NCBI RefSeq assembly: GCF_005930475.1 | Contig: NZ_SJEW01000046.1 | Coordinates: 1 to 39,730 of the forward strand | Direction of reading: 5' to 3' | Length of the DNA: 39,730 bases | Source of the DNA: Modestobacter altitudinis | GTDB lineage: Bacteria; Actinomycetota; Actinomycetes; Mycobacteriales; Geodermatophilaceae | Translations under genes and position numbers: made by a program | In this document: in pieces, positions 16,116 through 24,433 of the stretch | Numbering within the stretch: the stretch's first letter is position 1 | Layout of the letters: each line of letters starts with the position of its first letter | The notes under the pieces: model-generated | Databases searched by the model: none | What the model was told of the DNA's origin: nothing | The model's input: only the letters and a program-made list of their open reading frames with translations

Positions 16116-17987
16116 TCAGAAGGGCGGCGGGTCGTCCTGCCCGACGTCCGCCGGCGGTGCGGCACCGGCCGCCGCGGGTGGCCGGGCCGGCGGCGGTACC
16201 CCCTCGCCGGCGCGGGGTAGATCGTCGCCGGCGCGGGGCACGTCGTCGCCGGCGCGGGGCACGTCGTCGCCGGCGCGAGGCGCGTCGTCATCGGCGCCGA
16301 AGCGCGGCGGGTGGGTGGTCGCGACGATCCCGCCGGGGGTCGTCCACTCCAGGCCACCGCCGGCCAGCCCGCGCAGTCGCCAGCCCGGGGCCTGGTGGCT
16401 CAGCCGGTGGTGGTGCCGGCACAGACAGCAGAGGTTGTCGTGGCTGGTCGGACCCCACGGCCACGGGACCTCGTGGTCGAGGTCGCAGCTGACCGGCCGC
16501 GCCCGGCAGCCGGGGAACCGGCACCGTCGGTCGCGCAACCGCACGAACCCGTCGAGCAGGCGCTCCGGCCGGTAGCCGGACGACTCCGGCGGTGGGCCCA
16601 GCCCCTGCCCGCGCCGCAGGCCCACCGCATCGGTCAGCGCCACCAGCTGCCCGCTCAGCTCGTCGACCAGCCCCACGTGCGGCCGGCGCGCGAGGGCCGA
16701 ACCGGCGAGCGACCGCGAGCGGAGGAGGCGGGCGAGGGCCTGGACGGTCCGCTCCCCCGCGCGGCCCGGCTCACCAGGCACCCGCTCCCCCTCGACCGAC
16801 TCGCCGGACCGTGGCTCGTCGGACAACGGCTCGTCGGACAACGGCTCGTCGGACAACGGCTCGTCGGACAACGGCTCGTCGGACTGTGGACCGTCCGACA
16901 GCTCGTCGGACCGCGGCTCGTCGGCCGGTGCGGCATCCTCGGCACGGGGCAGCAGGCCCAGCGCCTCCGCCAGCTGCCGCACCATCTCGGCGGGAACCAG
17001 GTCGCCGTCCACCTCACCCGGCTCGTCGGAGCCGAGCAGCGTCTCCACCGCGGCCACCAGGGTCAGCCGAGCCTGCACCGGCGGCATGCCGTGCTCGCCT
17101 GGCCGCAGCACCAGGTCGACCAGGCAGTCCACCATCCGCTGGGCCAGCGTCCGCTCGTCGTCGTCGACGGCCTCGGCGTACTGCCGCAGTGCATCGAGCA
17201 CCGCACGGGCGACGGGGATGGGCAGGACCGCCGAGAGCGTCGCCATCCCGTCGTCCCCGGGGTGCAGCACGACCCGCCGCCCCCGGACGGCCTCTCGGAC
17301 CCGCTCGACCAGCGCCTCGGCGTCCAGCCTCATCACCACCCGGCGTGCAGCGACCCGCAGCTGGCTGTGCGTCTTGCCCCCGACCCGGCTGAGCAGTCTC
17401 GCCTCGGCGGTCGGCCGCAGCTCGTCGGGCAGCCGGGACACCAGATCGGTCATGACCTGGGCGTGCCGCCAGCTGATCCGCCCCTCGTGCAGCGCGGCCA
17501 GCGTCGCCGGGAGCCGATCGACCAGCAGGACGGAGTCGACCAGCAGCGCCGACGCAGCCGCGGAGGTCAGCTGCAGCGCCACGGCGACCTCGTCGACCGC
17601 CCACTCGCTGACCTCGGTCAGCGCCGCCGGCCGGCCCGCCCGGGCCGCCCGGGTCCGCGCCGCCGCGGCGCCGATCTCGGTGTCCGGCCGGTCGAGCGAG
17701 GAGGGGCGGCAGCGGGCGAAGGCCGCCAGCGCCTCGGCCTGCTCGGCCGCGGCCCGGGCCGCGGCCAGGTGTGCCGCCGCCGCGCGGCCGAGGTGGTCCC
17801 CGCCCTCGTCGAGAAGCCGCTGCAGCCGGGCCGCACCGGGGACCTGCTCCGCACCCGGACAGGGCGGCGAGCCGTGCGGGAGGAACCCTGCCGCCAGCTC
17901 GAACTCGGCGCCGTCCAGCAACGCGCGGAGCTGCGACTCGAACCTCGAGTCGTGGTCCGGTGTCAGCGTCGCCAGGCGTTCGAACAC
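16116..17987 (-). CDS. DUF222-HNH endonuclease (13E12 repeat family)
   Basis: This 623-residue protein has an N-terminal DUF222 region (about 15-330), a low-complexity linker, and an HNH nuclease domain near 486-530 with CRFPGC, the catalytic CDLDHEVPW and CCLCRHHHRLSH. It is longer than most family members because of two in-frame repeats: PLSDE units at about 371-391 and DDVPRAG heptads at about 568-595. The family is multicopy in actinobacteria and its role is not settled; some M. tuberculosis members belong to the LexA regulon. The GTG at 17987 is the only good start, lies inside a perfect SOS box, and is seven bases below TATTGT. Confidence 0.9.
   Translation of the reverse strand: MFERLATLTPDHDSRFESQLRALLDGAEFELAAGFLPHGSPPCPGAEQVPGAARLQRLLDEGGDHLGRAAAAHLAAARAAAEQAEALAAFARCRPSSLDRPDTEIGAAAARTRAARAGRPAALTEVSEWAVDEVAVALQLTSAAASALLVDSVLLVDRLPATLAALHEGRISWRHAQVMTDLVSRLPDELRPTAEARLLSRVGGKTHSQLRVAARRVVMRLDAEALVERVREAVRGRRVVLHPGDDGMATLSAVLPIPVARAVLDALRQYAEAVDDDERTLAQRMVDCLVDLVLRPGEHGMPPVQARLTLVAAVETLLGSDEPGEVDGDLVPAEMVRQLAEALGLLPRAEDAAPADEPRSDELSDGPQSDEPLSDEPLSDEPLSDEPLSDEPRSGESVEGERVPGEPGRAGERTVQALARLLRSRSLAGSALARRPHVGLVDELSGQLVALTDAVGLRRGQGLGPPPESSGYRPERLLDGFVRLRDRRCRFPGCRARPVSCDLDHEVPWPWGPTSHDNLCCLCRHHHRLSHQAPGWRLRGLAGGGLEWTTPGGIVATTHPPRFGADDDAPRAGDDVPRAGDDVPRAGDDLPRAGEGVPPPARPPAAAGAAPPADVGQDDPPPF
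16201..16284. repeat. 21-bp tandem repeat in the HNH gene
   Basis: Four copies of a 21-bp unit, the middle two (16222-16242 and 16243-16263) identical and the outer two diverged. It encodes a DDVPRAG heptad on the minus strand, keeping the frame open near the C-terminus. Confidence 0.85.
16814..16888. repeat. 15-bp tandem repeat in the HNH gene
   Basis: Four perfect copies of GCTCGTCGGACAACG (16814-16873) and a fifth altered copy to 16888. On the minus strand it encodes PLSDE pentads in the linker between DUF222 and HNH. Perfect identity suggests recent expansion by slippage or recombination. Confidence 0.9.
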
Positions 17988-18023
17988 GTGTTCGACAATA
18001 CCGGTTCAACGGTCTGCTGACCA
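17980..18023 (-). promoter_or_regulatory. SOS (LexA) box over a leaderless promoter of the HNH gene
   Basis: TCGAAC-ACGT-GTTCGA (17980-17995) is a perfect 16-bp palindrome matching the actinobacterial LexA consensus TCGAAC-N4-GTTCGA. On the minus strand TATTGT (17995-18000) and TGGTCA (18018-18023), 17 bp apart, fit -10 and -35. The GTG start codon (17985-17987) lies within the box, so LexA bound here would cover the transcription start. Overlap of box, +1 and start codon is seen directly; LexA control is inferred. Confidence 0.75.
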
Positions 18024-18046
18024 GGCATGATGCCGCCTGTGGACAG

Positions 18047-18841
18047 TCAGCCGAGCGGGTGGTCGGTATCCTGCCGGACGGGCACCCCGGCGGCGGCGAG
18101 ACCCGCCTTGACGTCGCCGACCCGCAGCTGGCCGAAGTGGAAGACGCTGGCGGCGAGCACCGCATCGGCACCCGCCTCCACCGCGGGCGGGAAGTGCTCG
18201 ACCGCACCCGCACCCCCACTGGCGATCAGCGGCACGCTGACCTCGCGGCGCACGGCCTGGATGAGGTCGGTGTCGAAGCCGGCCCGGGTCCCATCGGCGT
18301 CCATCGAGTTCAGCAGCACCTCACCGACGCCGAGCTCGGCAGCCTGCACCACCCACTCGACGGCGTCCCGGCCGGTGCCGCGCCGCCCACCGTGGGTGGT
18401 GATCTCGAAACCGGAGTCGGTGACCGCACCGTCGCGCACCCGCCGCGCGTCCAGCGACAGCACCAGCACCTGGTTGCCGTAGCGGTGCGCGATCTCGGCG
18501 ATCAGCTCCGGCCGGGCGACGGCGGCGGTGTTCACCGCGACCTTGTCCGCGCCGGCGCGGAGCAGCTTGTCGACGTCGTCGACGGTGCGCACCCCGCCGC
18601 CGACGGTGAGCGGGATGAAGACGCTCTCGGCAGTGCGCCGGACGACGTCGTAGGTCGTCTCGCGGGACCCGGAGCTGGCGGTGATGTCGAGGAAGGTGAG
18701 CTCGTCGGCGCCCTCGGCGTCATAGACCCTCGCCATCTCGACGGGGTCACCGGCGTCGACCAGGTCGACGAAGTTCACGCCCTTGACCACCCGGCCGGCG
18801 TCGACGTCCAGGCACGGGATCACGCGGACGGCCAGGCTCAT
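18047..18841 (-). CDS. hisF: Imidazole glycerol phosphate synthase cyclase subunit
   Basis: With the glutaminase HisH it converts PRFAR and ammonia to imidazole glycerol phosphate and AICAR. The 264-residue barrel has the catalytic Asp12 in VIPCLDVD and the second aspartate in LVLSLDARR near residue 130. [17 protein letters not shown] and [13 protein letters not shown] are the two phosphate loops. Its ATG overlaps the RidA-like stop by four bases. HisH is encoded about 5 kb away at 23785-24423, so the heterodimer is not made from one operon. The HNH gene promoter lies just past its stop. Confidence 0.97.
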   Translation of the reverse strand: MSLAVRVIPCLDVDAGRVVKGVNFVDLVDAGDPVEMARVYDAEGADELTFLDITASSGSRETTYDVVRRTAESVFIPLTVGGGVRTVDDVDKLLRAGADKVAVNTAAVARPELIAEIAHRYGNQVLVLSLDARRVRDGAVTDSGFEITTHGGRRGTGRDAVEWVVQAAELGVGEVLLNSMDADGTRAGFDTDLIQAVRREVSVPLIASGGAGAVEHFPPAVEAGADAVLAASVFHFGQLRVGDVKAGLAAAGVPVRQDTDHPLG

Positions 18842-19230
18842 GCCCCGGCCCCCCGGACGGCGTCTGCCTCGACCTCGACCAGCATGTCCGGGTGCAGCAG
18901 GGCAGCCACCCCGATCATCGCGGTGACCGGCCGGACGTCGCCGAAGAACTCGCCGTGCACCCGCCCGACCTCCTCCCAGCGGCTGGTGTCGGTGACGTAC
19001 ATCCGCGTGCGGACGACGTCGGAGGCGGCGAACCCGGCGCTCTCCAGCGCCGTCACCAGTCCCGACATGGCCACCCGTGCCTGCGCCGCCATGTCACCGA
19101 CGTGCACGACCTCGCCGTCGACGGTCGCCGTGCAGCCGCTCACCCAGGCCTGGTCGCCGACCGCGACCACGCGGCTGTACCCGACGACGTCCTCCCACGG
19201 ACCGCCCGAGCCCAGCCGCAGCGCCGTCAT
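18838..19230 (-). CDS. RidA-family protein
   Basis: This 130-residue protein has the YjgF/RidA chorismate-mutase-like fold, with [19 protein letters not shown] near the N-terminus and [12 protein letters not shown] in the middle, where the arginine would contact the carboxylate of an imine substrate. RidA enzymes hydrolyse reactive enamine or imine intermediates. A RidA gene between priA and hisF occurs in many actinobacteria, so a link to amino-acid metabolism is plausible but not shown. It overlaps hisF and priA by four bases at either end (18838-18841 and 19227-19230), so the three genes are translationally coupled. Confidence 0.9.
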   Translation of the reverse strand: MTALRLGSGGPWEDVVGYSRVVAVGDQAWVSGCTATVDGEVVHVGDMAAQARVAMSGLVTALESAGFAASDVVRTRMYVTDTSRWEEVGRVHGEFFGDVRPVTAMIGVAALLHPDMLVEVEADAVRGAGA

Positions 19231-19958
19231 GCCAGCTCCTCGGTGACCGCGAGCGCCTCGGGCAGGGTGAACTGCCCGGCGTACAGCGCCTTGCCGACGA
19301 TCGCGCCCTCGACGCCGACCGCCGACAGCCCGGCGAGGGCCCGGATGTCGGCCAGCGAGCTGACCCCGCCAGAGGCGATCACCGGCCGCGGGGTGGCGGC
19401 GCAGACCTCGCGCAGCAGGTCCAGGTTCGGACCGCGCAGCGTGCCGTCCTTGGTGATGTCGGTGACGACATAACGGGCGCAGCCCTCGGCGTCCAGCCGG
19501 GCCAGCGTCTCGTACAGCTCCCCGCCCTCCTTGGTCCAGCCACGCGCGGCCAGCCGGGTGCCGCGCACGTCGAGGCCGACGGCGATCCGGTCACCGTGCT
19601 CGGCGATCGCCCGCGCGCACCACTCCGGCGACTCCAGCGCCGCGGTGCCGAGGTTGACCCGTCGGCAGCCGGTGGCCAGCGCGGCGGCCAGCGACTCGTC
19701 GTCGCGGATGCCGCCGGACAGCTCGACGTCGACCTCCAGGGCGCCGACCACCGAGGCGAGCAGCTCCCGGTTCGAGCCACGACCGAAGGCGGCGTCGAGG
19801 TCGACCAGGTGCACCCACTCGGCGCCGTCGCGCTGCCAGGCGAGCGCGGCCTCGAGCGGGTCGCCGTAGGAGGTCTCGCTGCCGGCCTCGCCCTGCACCA
19901 GGCGGACGGCGAGACCGTCGGCGACGTCGACGGCGGGGAGCAGCTGCAGCTTCGGCAC
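19227..19958 (-). CDS. priA: Bifunctional HisA/TrpF isomerase PriA
   Basis: In actinobacteria this barrel isomerises both ProFAR (histidine step 4) and phosphoribosylanthranilate (tryptophan step 3). The 243-residue sequence has Asp11, Arg19, Asp167 in the TDITKDG loop, and Arg139 and Trp141 in [10 protein letters not shown]. These arginines and the tryptophan match the residues that give M. tuberculosis PriA its dual specificity. No separate trpF lies in the trp cluster, which agrees. The GTG at 19958 has TAGGCT exactly six bases upstream and no Shine-Dalgarno, suggesting a leaderless message. A nitroreductase gene diverges 60 bases away. Confidence 0.95.
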   Translation of the reverse strand: MPKLQLLPAVDVADGLAVRLVQGEAGSETSYGDPLEAALAWQRDGAEWVHLVDLDAAFGRGSNRELLASVVGALEVDVELSGGIRDDESLAAALATGCRRVNLGTAALESPEWCARAIAEHGDRIAVGLDVRGTRLAARGWTKEGGELYETLARLDAEGCARYVVTDITKDGTLRGPNLDLLREVCAATPRPVIASGGVSSLADIRALAGLSAVGVEGAIVGKALYAGQFTLPEALAVTEELA

Positions 19959-19964
19959 GGGCCA

Positions 19965-19970
19965 AGCCTA
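19965..19970 (-). promoter_or_regulatory. -10 box of priA, leaderless type
   Basis: TAGGCT on the minus strand, six bases before the GTG start, with no ribosome site between. It would drive priA-ridA-hisF as a unit separate from hisH. No clear -35. Confidence 0.5.
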
Positions 19971-20018
19971 GGGAAGCCCTCCGGGCGGCTCGTCGGACCG
20001 GTGCGGCAGGGTGCCGGC

Positions 20019-20618
20019 ATGGAGTTCGCTGACGTCGTCCGCCGGCGGCACATGGTGCGCGACTACGACCCCGACCGCCCGGTGCCGGCCGAGGTGCGCG
20101 AGCGGCTGCTCGAGCACGCCATCCGCGCACCCTCGGCCGGGTTCAGCCAGGGCTGGGCATTCCTGGTGCTGGAGACGCCCGAGGAGCGCGACCGGTTCTG
20201 GGCGGCGACCACCGGCGCGGGCGCGCCCGACGGCTGGCTGACCCGGATGCGGCGGGCGCCGCTGCTGGTGGTGCCGCTGTCGCACAAGGCCGCCTACCTG
20301 GACCGCTACGCCGAGCCGGACAAGGGCTGGACCGACCGCGACGAGAGCCGCTGGCCGGTGCCGTACTGGGACGTCGACACCGGCATGGCGTCGCTGCTGA
20401 TGCTGCTGACCGCGGTCGACGAGGGCTTGGCCGCTTGCTTCTTCGGCATCCCGCCCGAGCGGGTGCCGGCCTTCCGGGAGGCCTTCGGCGTGCCCGAGGC
20501 GTACCGGCCGATCGGCTGCGTCTCGGTCGGCTACGCGGGCACCGAGGACAAGCGGTCGCCGTCGCTGCGGCGTGGCCGGCGCGGGACCGCCGACGTCGTG
20601 CACCGTGGTCGGTGGTGA
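20019..20618 (+). CDS. Nitroreductase-family FMN oxidoreductase
   Basis: This 199-residue protein opens with the nitroreductase motif DVVRRRHMVRDYDPDRPVP, whose arginines bind the FMN phosphate, followed by RAPSAGFSQGWAFLVL. The FMN-binding C-terminal half includes DVDTGMASLLMLLTAVDEGLAACFFG and the YRPIGCVSVGYAG strand. The substrate is not predictable. The ATG at 20019 has CAGGGT six bases upstream, a weak leaderless-type signal. It diverges from priA, and an SDR gene follows after 16 bases, so the two may act together as an oxidoreductase pair. Both split hisH from priA. Confidence 0.88.
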   Translation: MEFADVVRRRHMVRDYDPDRPVPAEVRERLLEHAIRAPSAGFSQGWAFLVLETPEERDRFWAATTGAGAPDGWLTRMRRAPLLVVPLSHKAAYLDRYAEPDKGWTDRDESRWPVPYWDVDTGMASLLMLLTAVDEGLAACFFGIPPERVPAFREAFGVPEAYRPIGCVSVGYAGTEDKRSPSLRRGRRGTADVVHRGRW

Positions 20619-20634
20619 CTGGTTGACTCAGCGG

Positions 20635-21399
20635 GTGACCGACGAGAACAACTCCCGCGCCGTCCTGGTGACCGGCGCCTCCCGCGGCATCGGCCGCGCC
20701 ATCGCCCTGGCCTTCGCCGCACAGGGCGACCGGGTGGCGGTGCACTGGGGCGGGTCCCGGGAGCGGGCCGAGCAGGTGCTCGCGGAGCTGCCCGGCGACG
20801 GGCACGTGCTCGTGCAGGCCGACCTGGCCGACGCCGAGGCGGTGGGCCGGATGGTCGACGACGCAGCGGCGCAGCTCGGCGGGCTGGACGTGCTGGTCAA
20901 CAACGCGGGCGTGTTCACCGCCCACCCGCCGCTGGAGACCAGCTACGCGGACTGGCAGCAGGCCTGGTCGACCACGCTGGCGGTCAACCTCCTCGGCCCG
21001 GCCAACGCGACCTTCCGCGCGATCCCGCACCTGGTCGCCGCCGGCGGCGGGGTGGTCGTCAACGTCTCCAGCCGGGGTGCGTTCCGGGGTGAGCCCGCCA
21101 ACCCCGCGTACGGCGCCTCCAAGGCCGGGCTCAACGCCTTCGGCCAGTCGATGGCGCTCGCGCTGGCACCGCACGGCATCTCGGTGGGCACCGTCGCGCC
21201 GGGCTTCGTGCAGACCGAGATGGCCCGGGAGGTGCTCGACGGTCCCGGTGGGGACGCCGTCCGGGCGCAGTCGCCCTACGGCCGGGTGGCCCGTCCTGAG
21301 GAGGTGGCGTCGGCGGTGCTCTGGCTCGCGAGCCCCGGCGCCCGCTTCTCCACCGGCACGATCATCGACGTCAACGGGGCCAGCTACCTGCGCTCCTAG
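20635..21399 (+). CDS. Short-chain dehydrogenase/reductase (FabG-like)
   Basis: This 254-residue classical SDR has the NAD(P) motif TGASRGIG at 13-20, NNAGV at 89-93, a catalytic serine near 145-146 (NVSSRG), and the YxxxK pair Tyr159/Lys163 (AYGASK). A Ser-Arg just after the glycine motif and Ser41-Arg42 suggest NADPH preference. Substrate not indicated; FabG-type 3-oxoacyl reductases are the nearest pattern. I chose the GTG at 20635, right before the conserved TDENNSRAVLVTG start; an upstream in-frame start would overlap the nitroreductase gene. It converges on the M28 peptidase gene with only 31 bases between. Confidence 0.9.
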   Translation: MTDENNSRAVLVTGASRGIGRAIALAFAAQGDRVAVHWGGSRERAEQVLAELPGDGHVLVQADLADAEAVGRMVDDAAAQLGGLDVLVNNAGVFTAHPPLETSYADWQQAWSTTLAVNLLGPANATFRAIPHLVAAGGGVVVNVSSRGAFRGEPANPAYGASKAGLNAFGQSMALALAPHGISVGTVAPGFVQTEMAREVLDGPGGDAVRAQSPYGRVARPEEVASAVLWLASPGARFSTGTIIDVNGASYLRS

Positions 21400-21430
21400 G
21401 AGAAGGACCGGATCCTGCAGGAGAGTGCGT

Positions 21431-23716
21431 TCACATCACCCGGGACGTCGCCACCAGCAGCAGGTCGGAGGTGTGCGTCCCCGCGACGCCGACGTCCTCC
21501 GGCCGGGGCGTGAAGCCGGGCAGGTCGGCGAGCCCGTCGCTGCCGTCGAGTGCCCGCACGGTCACCGGCCCGCCCCCCTCGACCACGAAGGTGGCGGCCA
21601 CCCCGGCCTCCGGGGGTGCGTGGAAGGTCACCGACAACCGGTCCTCCCCCAGCACGTCGGCGGGCACGTCCCGGCCGGCCACCGTCGCGCCGGTGACCCG
21701 GGCGCCGGTGACGTCGAGGACCAGCAACCGGGCCGCCCGCCAGGACTGCACCTGCACGGTGACCTCCCGGCGCCCGTCGCCGAGGTCGGTTGCGGTCGTG
21801 GTCAGTGTCGGCGCGGGCAGGTCGGCCGGCTCGGCCCCGCCGGTGGCCAGGTCACCGGCGAGGACCGGGAAGGTCTCGGACAGGTCCTGGTGTCCGTCGA
21901 GGTACGCCGCGGTCCAGGCGACCGGGTCGTCCTCGGTGCTGATCCACCAGGCGTCGCCGGTGTCGGCGTCCAGGGCGTACATCAGCTGGGTGGGGGCCGG
22001 GTGGGCGGCGTCGAACCGGTCGACGGCCAGGCCGGTGCCGAACAGCGCCAGCGTCAGCAGCACGGCCACCCCCGGCACGACCGCGCGCGACGCCCGCCCC
22101 GCGCCGGCGGACCCGAACAGCGGTTCGAGCACCGGCAGCAACACCAGACCGAGCAGGACGGCGAACAACGCGGGCGCCGCCCCGGTGGCCAGCCCCAGCG
22201 CCGGGAAGAACAGCGCGATGGTGGGCGCCAGGACCAGCACCGCCACCGCACCGGCGACCAGCCCGGCCAGCGGCCGCGCCCACGCCGGGGTCGCGAGCAG
22301 GCCGACGACGCCCGCCAGCGCGGCTCCCAGCGCCGGCACCGCGGTCAGGTAGGAGCCGCCGGGCGCGGCGGCCGCCAGCACGACGCCGAGCACCGCCAGC
22401 CAGCCGAGCGCACCGACCGCGAGGGCGTCCGCGCCGACCCGGCGGCGGACCAGCGCGTACCAGACCAGCAGCACGGCGACGACGAGCGCGACCACCCCGA
22501 GGCGGTACCAGCCCGGCCGCCAGGGGTCGATGAGGCCGGCGTACCCGGGCCGGACGGCGACCAGCAGCGCCCAGGCCGCCTGGGCGGCCAGCGGCGCCAG
22601 CACCACCGGCACCACGGCCAGCCCGAAGCCCGCCAGCGACCGGCGCAGCGACGTCCCGGTCCGCCGCCGGGTGACGACGGCCAGCGCGCCGACGGCGACC
22701 ACCGCGAGCCCGGCGACCGGCCAGACCAGCCAGCCCGGGTACCGGAGCAGCCCGCCGAGCACCGGGAAGTACACCGCGTCACCGGAAGCGGGGTCGGCGA
22801 GCGCGCCGAGGTCGTCGGCCCCCAGCGCCCGGGTCAGGGCCAGGGTGTTGTCGCCCATCGCCTGCAGGCTGCCGCGGTCCATCCGGTCCGGGGTGTCCTC
22901 CGGGGTGTGGTACGCCGCCGACCCGTCGATGTAGGCGGTGTTGAGACCGGTGAAGCCGGCGCCCAGCAGCGGGCTGAAGTCGGTGTCGTTGGGCAGCGCG
23001 CGGTACACCTCGACGGCGAAGCTGGTCGCCACCGGGTGCGGGGCGGCACCGGCGTAGACCCCGGCCAGGCCGGCGTTGCCCCGCGCCGTCTCGAACATGA
23101 TCGGCGGCCCACCGGTGCCCCGGGCCTCCAGATTGAGCACCACACCTCCGTCGGCGGCCAGCGGGTCGGAGTCGGCGAACGCCTCGGCGCCGCACAGGCA
23201 CGCCTCCTCGGCGTCGGTGAGCACCACGACGACGTCGTTGCGCAGCCGCGGCCCCTCGCGCAGCGCGCGCACGGTCTCCAGCACCGAGGACACCCCCGCG
23301 GCGTCGTCGTTGCCGCCGGGCCCGGTCTCGACCGAGTCGTGGTGGGCGACCAGGAACAACCGGCCGGTGGGGTCGGTGCCCGGCAGCACGGCGACGACGT
23401 TGCGCACCCGGGCCATCTCGACCCGGCCCGGGTCCCCGGGGTCGGCGCCGACCGCGTCCTGCACCCGGGTCTGCAGCCCGAGCTCGGTGAGGGTGTCGAC
23501 CAGGTAGGAGCGCACCCGGTCGTTGGCCGCGCTGCCGGTCACGTGCGTCCCGGCGGCGATCTGCTGCACGTGCTCGAACGCCCGACCGGCACTGAACTCC
23601 CCGGCCGGGGCGTCGACCGGGGCGGGGGCCGGCGGCTGCAGCACCACGACGCTCAGCGCCGCGAGCGCCCCGAGCAGGAGCAGGGCGGCGAGCCCGAGCA
23701 GACGACCAGCACGCAC
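21431..23716 (-). CDS. M28-family membrane metallopeptidase with multi-helix C-terminal half
   Basis: This 761-residue protein has a signal-anchor helix (about 5-27), an M28 zinc aminopeptidase domain (about 40-310), a block of roughly eight membrane helices (about 325-590), and a C-terminal extracytoplasmic beta-rich domain (600-761). The zinc site looks complete: His126-Asp127 in VAHHDS, NDDAAG (137-138), Glu170-Glu171, Glu197 in NLEARG, and His270 in AYHTPED. The layout resembles eukaryotic ERMP1/Pff1-type M28 proteases. The substrate is unknown. The GTG start has GGAGG upstream, with TAGGGT at 23747-23752. It interrupts the his cluster between hisH and priA. Confidence 0.88.
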   Translation of the reverse strand: MRAGRLLGLAALLLLGALAALSVVVLQPPAPAPVDAPAGEFSAGRAFEHVQQIAAGTHVTGSAANDRVRSYLVDTLTELGLQTRVQDAVGADPGDPGRVEMARVRNVVAVLPGTDPTGRLFLVAHHDSVETGPGGNDDAAGVSSVLETVRALREGPRLRNDVVVVLTDAEEACLCGAEAFADSDPLAADGGVVLNLEARGTGGPPIMFETARGNAGLAGVYAGAAPHPVATSFAVEVYRALPNDTDFSPLLGAGFTGLNTAYIDGSAAYHTPEDTPDRMDRGSLQAMGDNTLALTRALGADDLGALADPASGDAVYFPVLGGLLRYPGWLVWPVAGLAVVAVGALAVVTRRRTGTSLRRSLAGFGLAVVPVVLAPLAAQAAWALLVAVRPGYAGLIDPWRPGWYRLGVVALVVAVLLVWYALVRRRVGADALAVGALGWLAVLGVVLAAAAPGGSYLTAVPALGAALAGVVGLLATPAWARPLAGLVAGAVAVLVLAPTIALFFPALGLATGAAPALFAVLLGLVLLPVLEPLFGSAGAGRASRAVVPGVAVLLTLALFGTGLAVDRFDAAHPAPTQLMYALDADTGDAWWISTEDDPVAWTAAYLDGHQDLSETFPVLAGDLATGGAEPADLPAPTLTTTATDLGDGRREVTVQVQSWRAARLLVLDVTGARVTGATVAGRDVPADVLGEDRLSVTFHAPPEAGVAATFVVEGGGPVTVRALDGSDGLADLPGFTPRPEDVGVAGTHTSDLLLVATSRVM

Positions 23717-23746
23717 CGAGGACCTCCGGGAGGCGAGAGCCGGATC

Positions 23747-23781
23747 ACCCTAGGGGTGGGCCGGCCGCCGCCCGGGGGCGG
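23747..23781 (-). promoter_or_regulatory. M28 gene -10 box and GC hairpin after hisH
   Basis: TAGGGT (23747-23752, minus strand) would give about a 30-nt leader holding GGAGG before the M28 GTG. Upstream, CCGCCCGGGGGCGG (23768-23781) folds on itself and lies four bases past the hisH stop, so it may terminate hisH transcription. Confidence 0.35.
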
Positions 23782-23784
23782 TGC

Positions 23785-24423
23785 TCAGTCGAGCGTGTCG
23801 AGCCAGTTGGTCAGCAGCTGGGCACCGGCGTCGCCGCTCTTCTCGGGGTGGAACTGGGTCGCCGACAGCGGCCCGTTCTCCACCCCGGCGACGAACCGGT
23901 CACCGTGCTCGGCCCAGGTGACCGACGGCGGCGTCAGCCGGCCGGTGACCCCGGAATCGGCGAGCGGGAACTCGCGGACCCCGTAGGAGTGCACGAAGTA
24001 GAAGCGCTGGTCGGCCAGCCCGGCGAACAGCGTGGAGTCCTCCGGCGCCTGCACGGTGTTCCAGCCCATGTGCGGCAGCACGGGCGCCTGCAGCTGCTCG
24101 ACGACGCCGGGCCACTCGCCGCAGCCCGCGGAGTCCTGGCCGTGCTCCACGCCGCGCTCGAAGAGCACCTGCATGCCCACGCAGATGCCGAGCACCGGGC
24201 GACCGCCGGCCAGCCGCCGACCGATGACCTTGGGGCCGTCGACGGCCCGCAGGCCGTCCATGCAGGCGGCGTAGGCGCCCACCCCGGGGACGACCAGACC
24301 GTCGGCGGCCAGCGCGGCGTGCGGGTCGTCGGTCACGGTCACGTCGGCGCCGACACGGGCCAGCGCCCGCTCGGCCGAGCGCAGGTTGCCCGATCCGTAG
24401 TCCAGCACGACGACCTTCTTCAC
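23785..24423 (-). CDS. hisH: Imidazole glycerol phosphate synthase glutaminase subunit
   Basis: Class I glutamine amidotransferase that supplies ammonia to HisF. The 212-residue protein has the catalytic Cys81 in GICVGMQ and the His192-x-Glu194 pair in TQFHPEKSG; the N-terminal [13 protein letters not shown] is typical. I chose the GTG at 24423, giving the usual N-terminus; an ATG at 24441 would add six residues and overlap the GNAT stop. It follows that GNAT gene by ten bases on the same strand. In most actinobacteria hisH sits directly beside priA; here the M28, SDR and nitroreductase genes lie between. Confidence 0.96.
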   Translation of the reverse strand: MKKVVVLDYGSGNLRSAERALARVGADVTVTDDPHAALAADGLVVPGVGAYAACMDGLRAVDGPKVIGRRLAGGRPVLGICVGMQVLFERGVEHGQDSAGCGEWPGVVEQLQAPVLPHMGWNTVQAPEDSTLFAGLADQRFYFVHSYGVREFPLADSGVTGRLTPPSVTWAEHGDRFVAGVENGPLSATQFHPEKSGDAGAQLLTNWLDTLD

Positions 24424-24433
24424 AGCTGCCACG

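Noticed and set aside
16814..16888. CRISPR-like repeat array
   Set aside because: The 15-bp units are contiguous with no spacers and lie in frame in the HNH gene, so this is a coding minisatellite.
6860..18046. Defence island or mobile element between hisI and hisF
   Set aside because: No integrase, transposase, att-like repeat or tRNA is visible, and the genes are membrane, redox and transport types; only the HNH gene is of a family linked to mobility or repeats.
21392..21422. Small palindromes CTCCTAGGAG and TCCTGCAGGA between SDR and M28 genes
   Set aside because: Loopless short palindromes cannot form a good hairpin; too weak to call a terminator.
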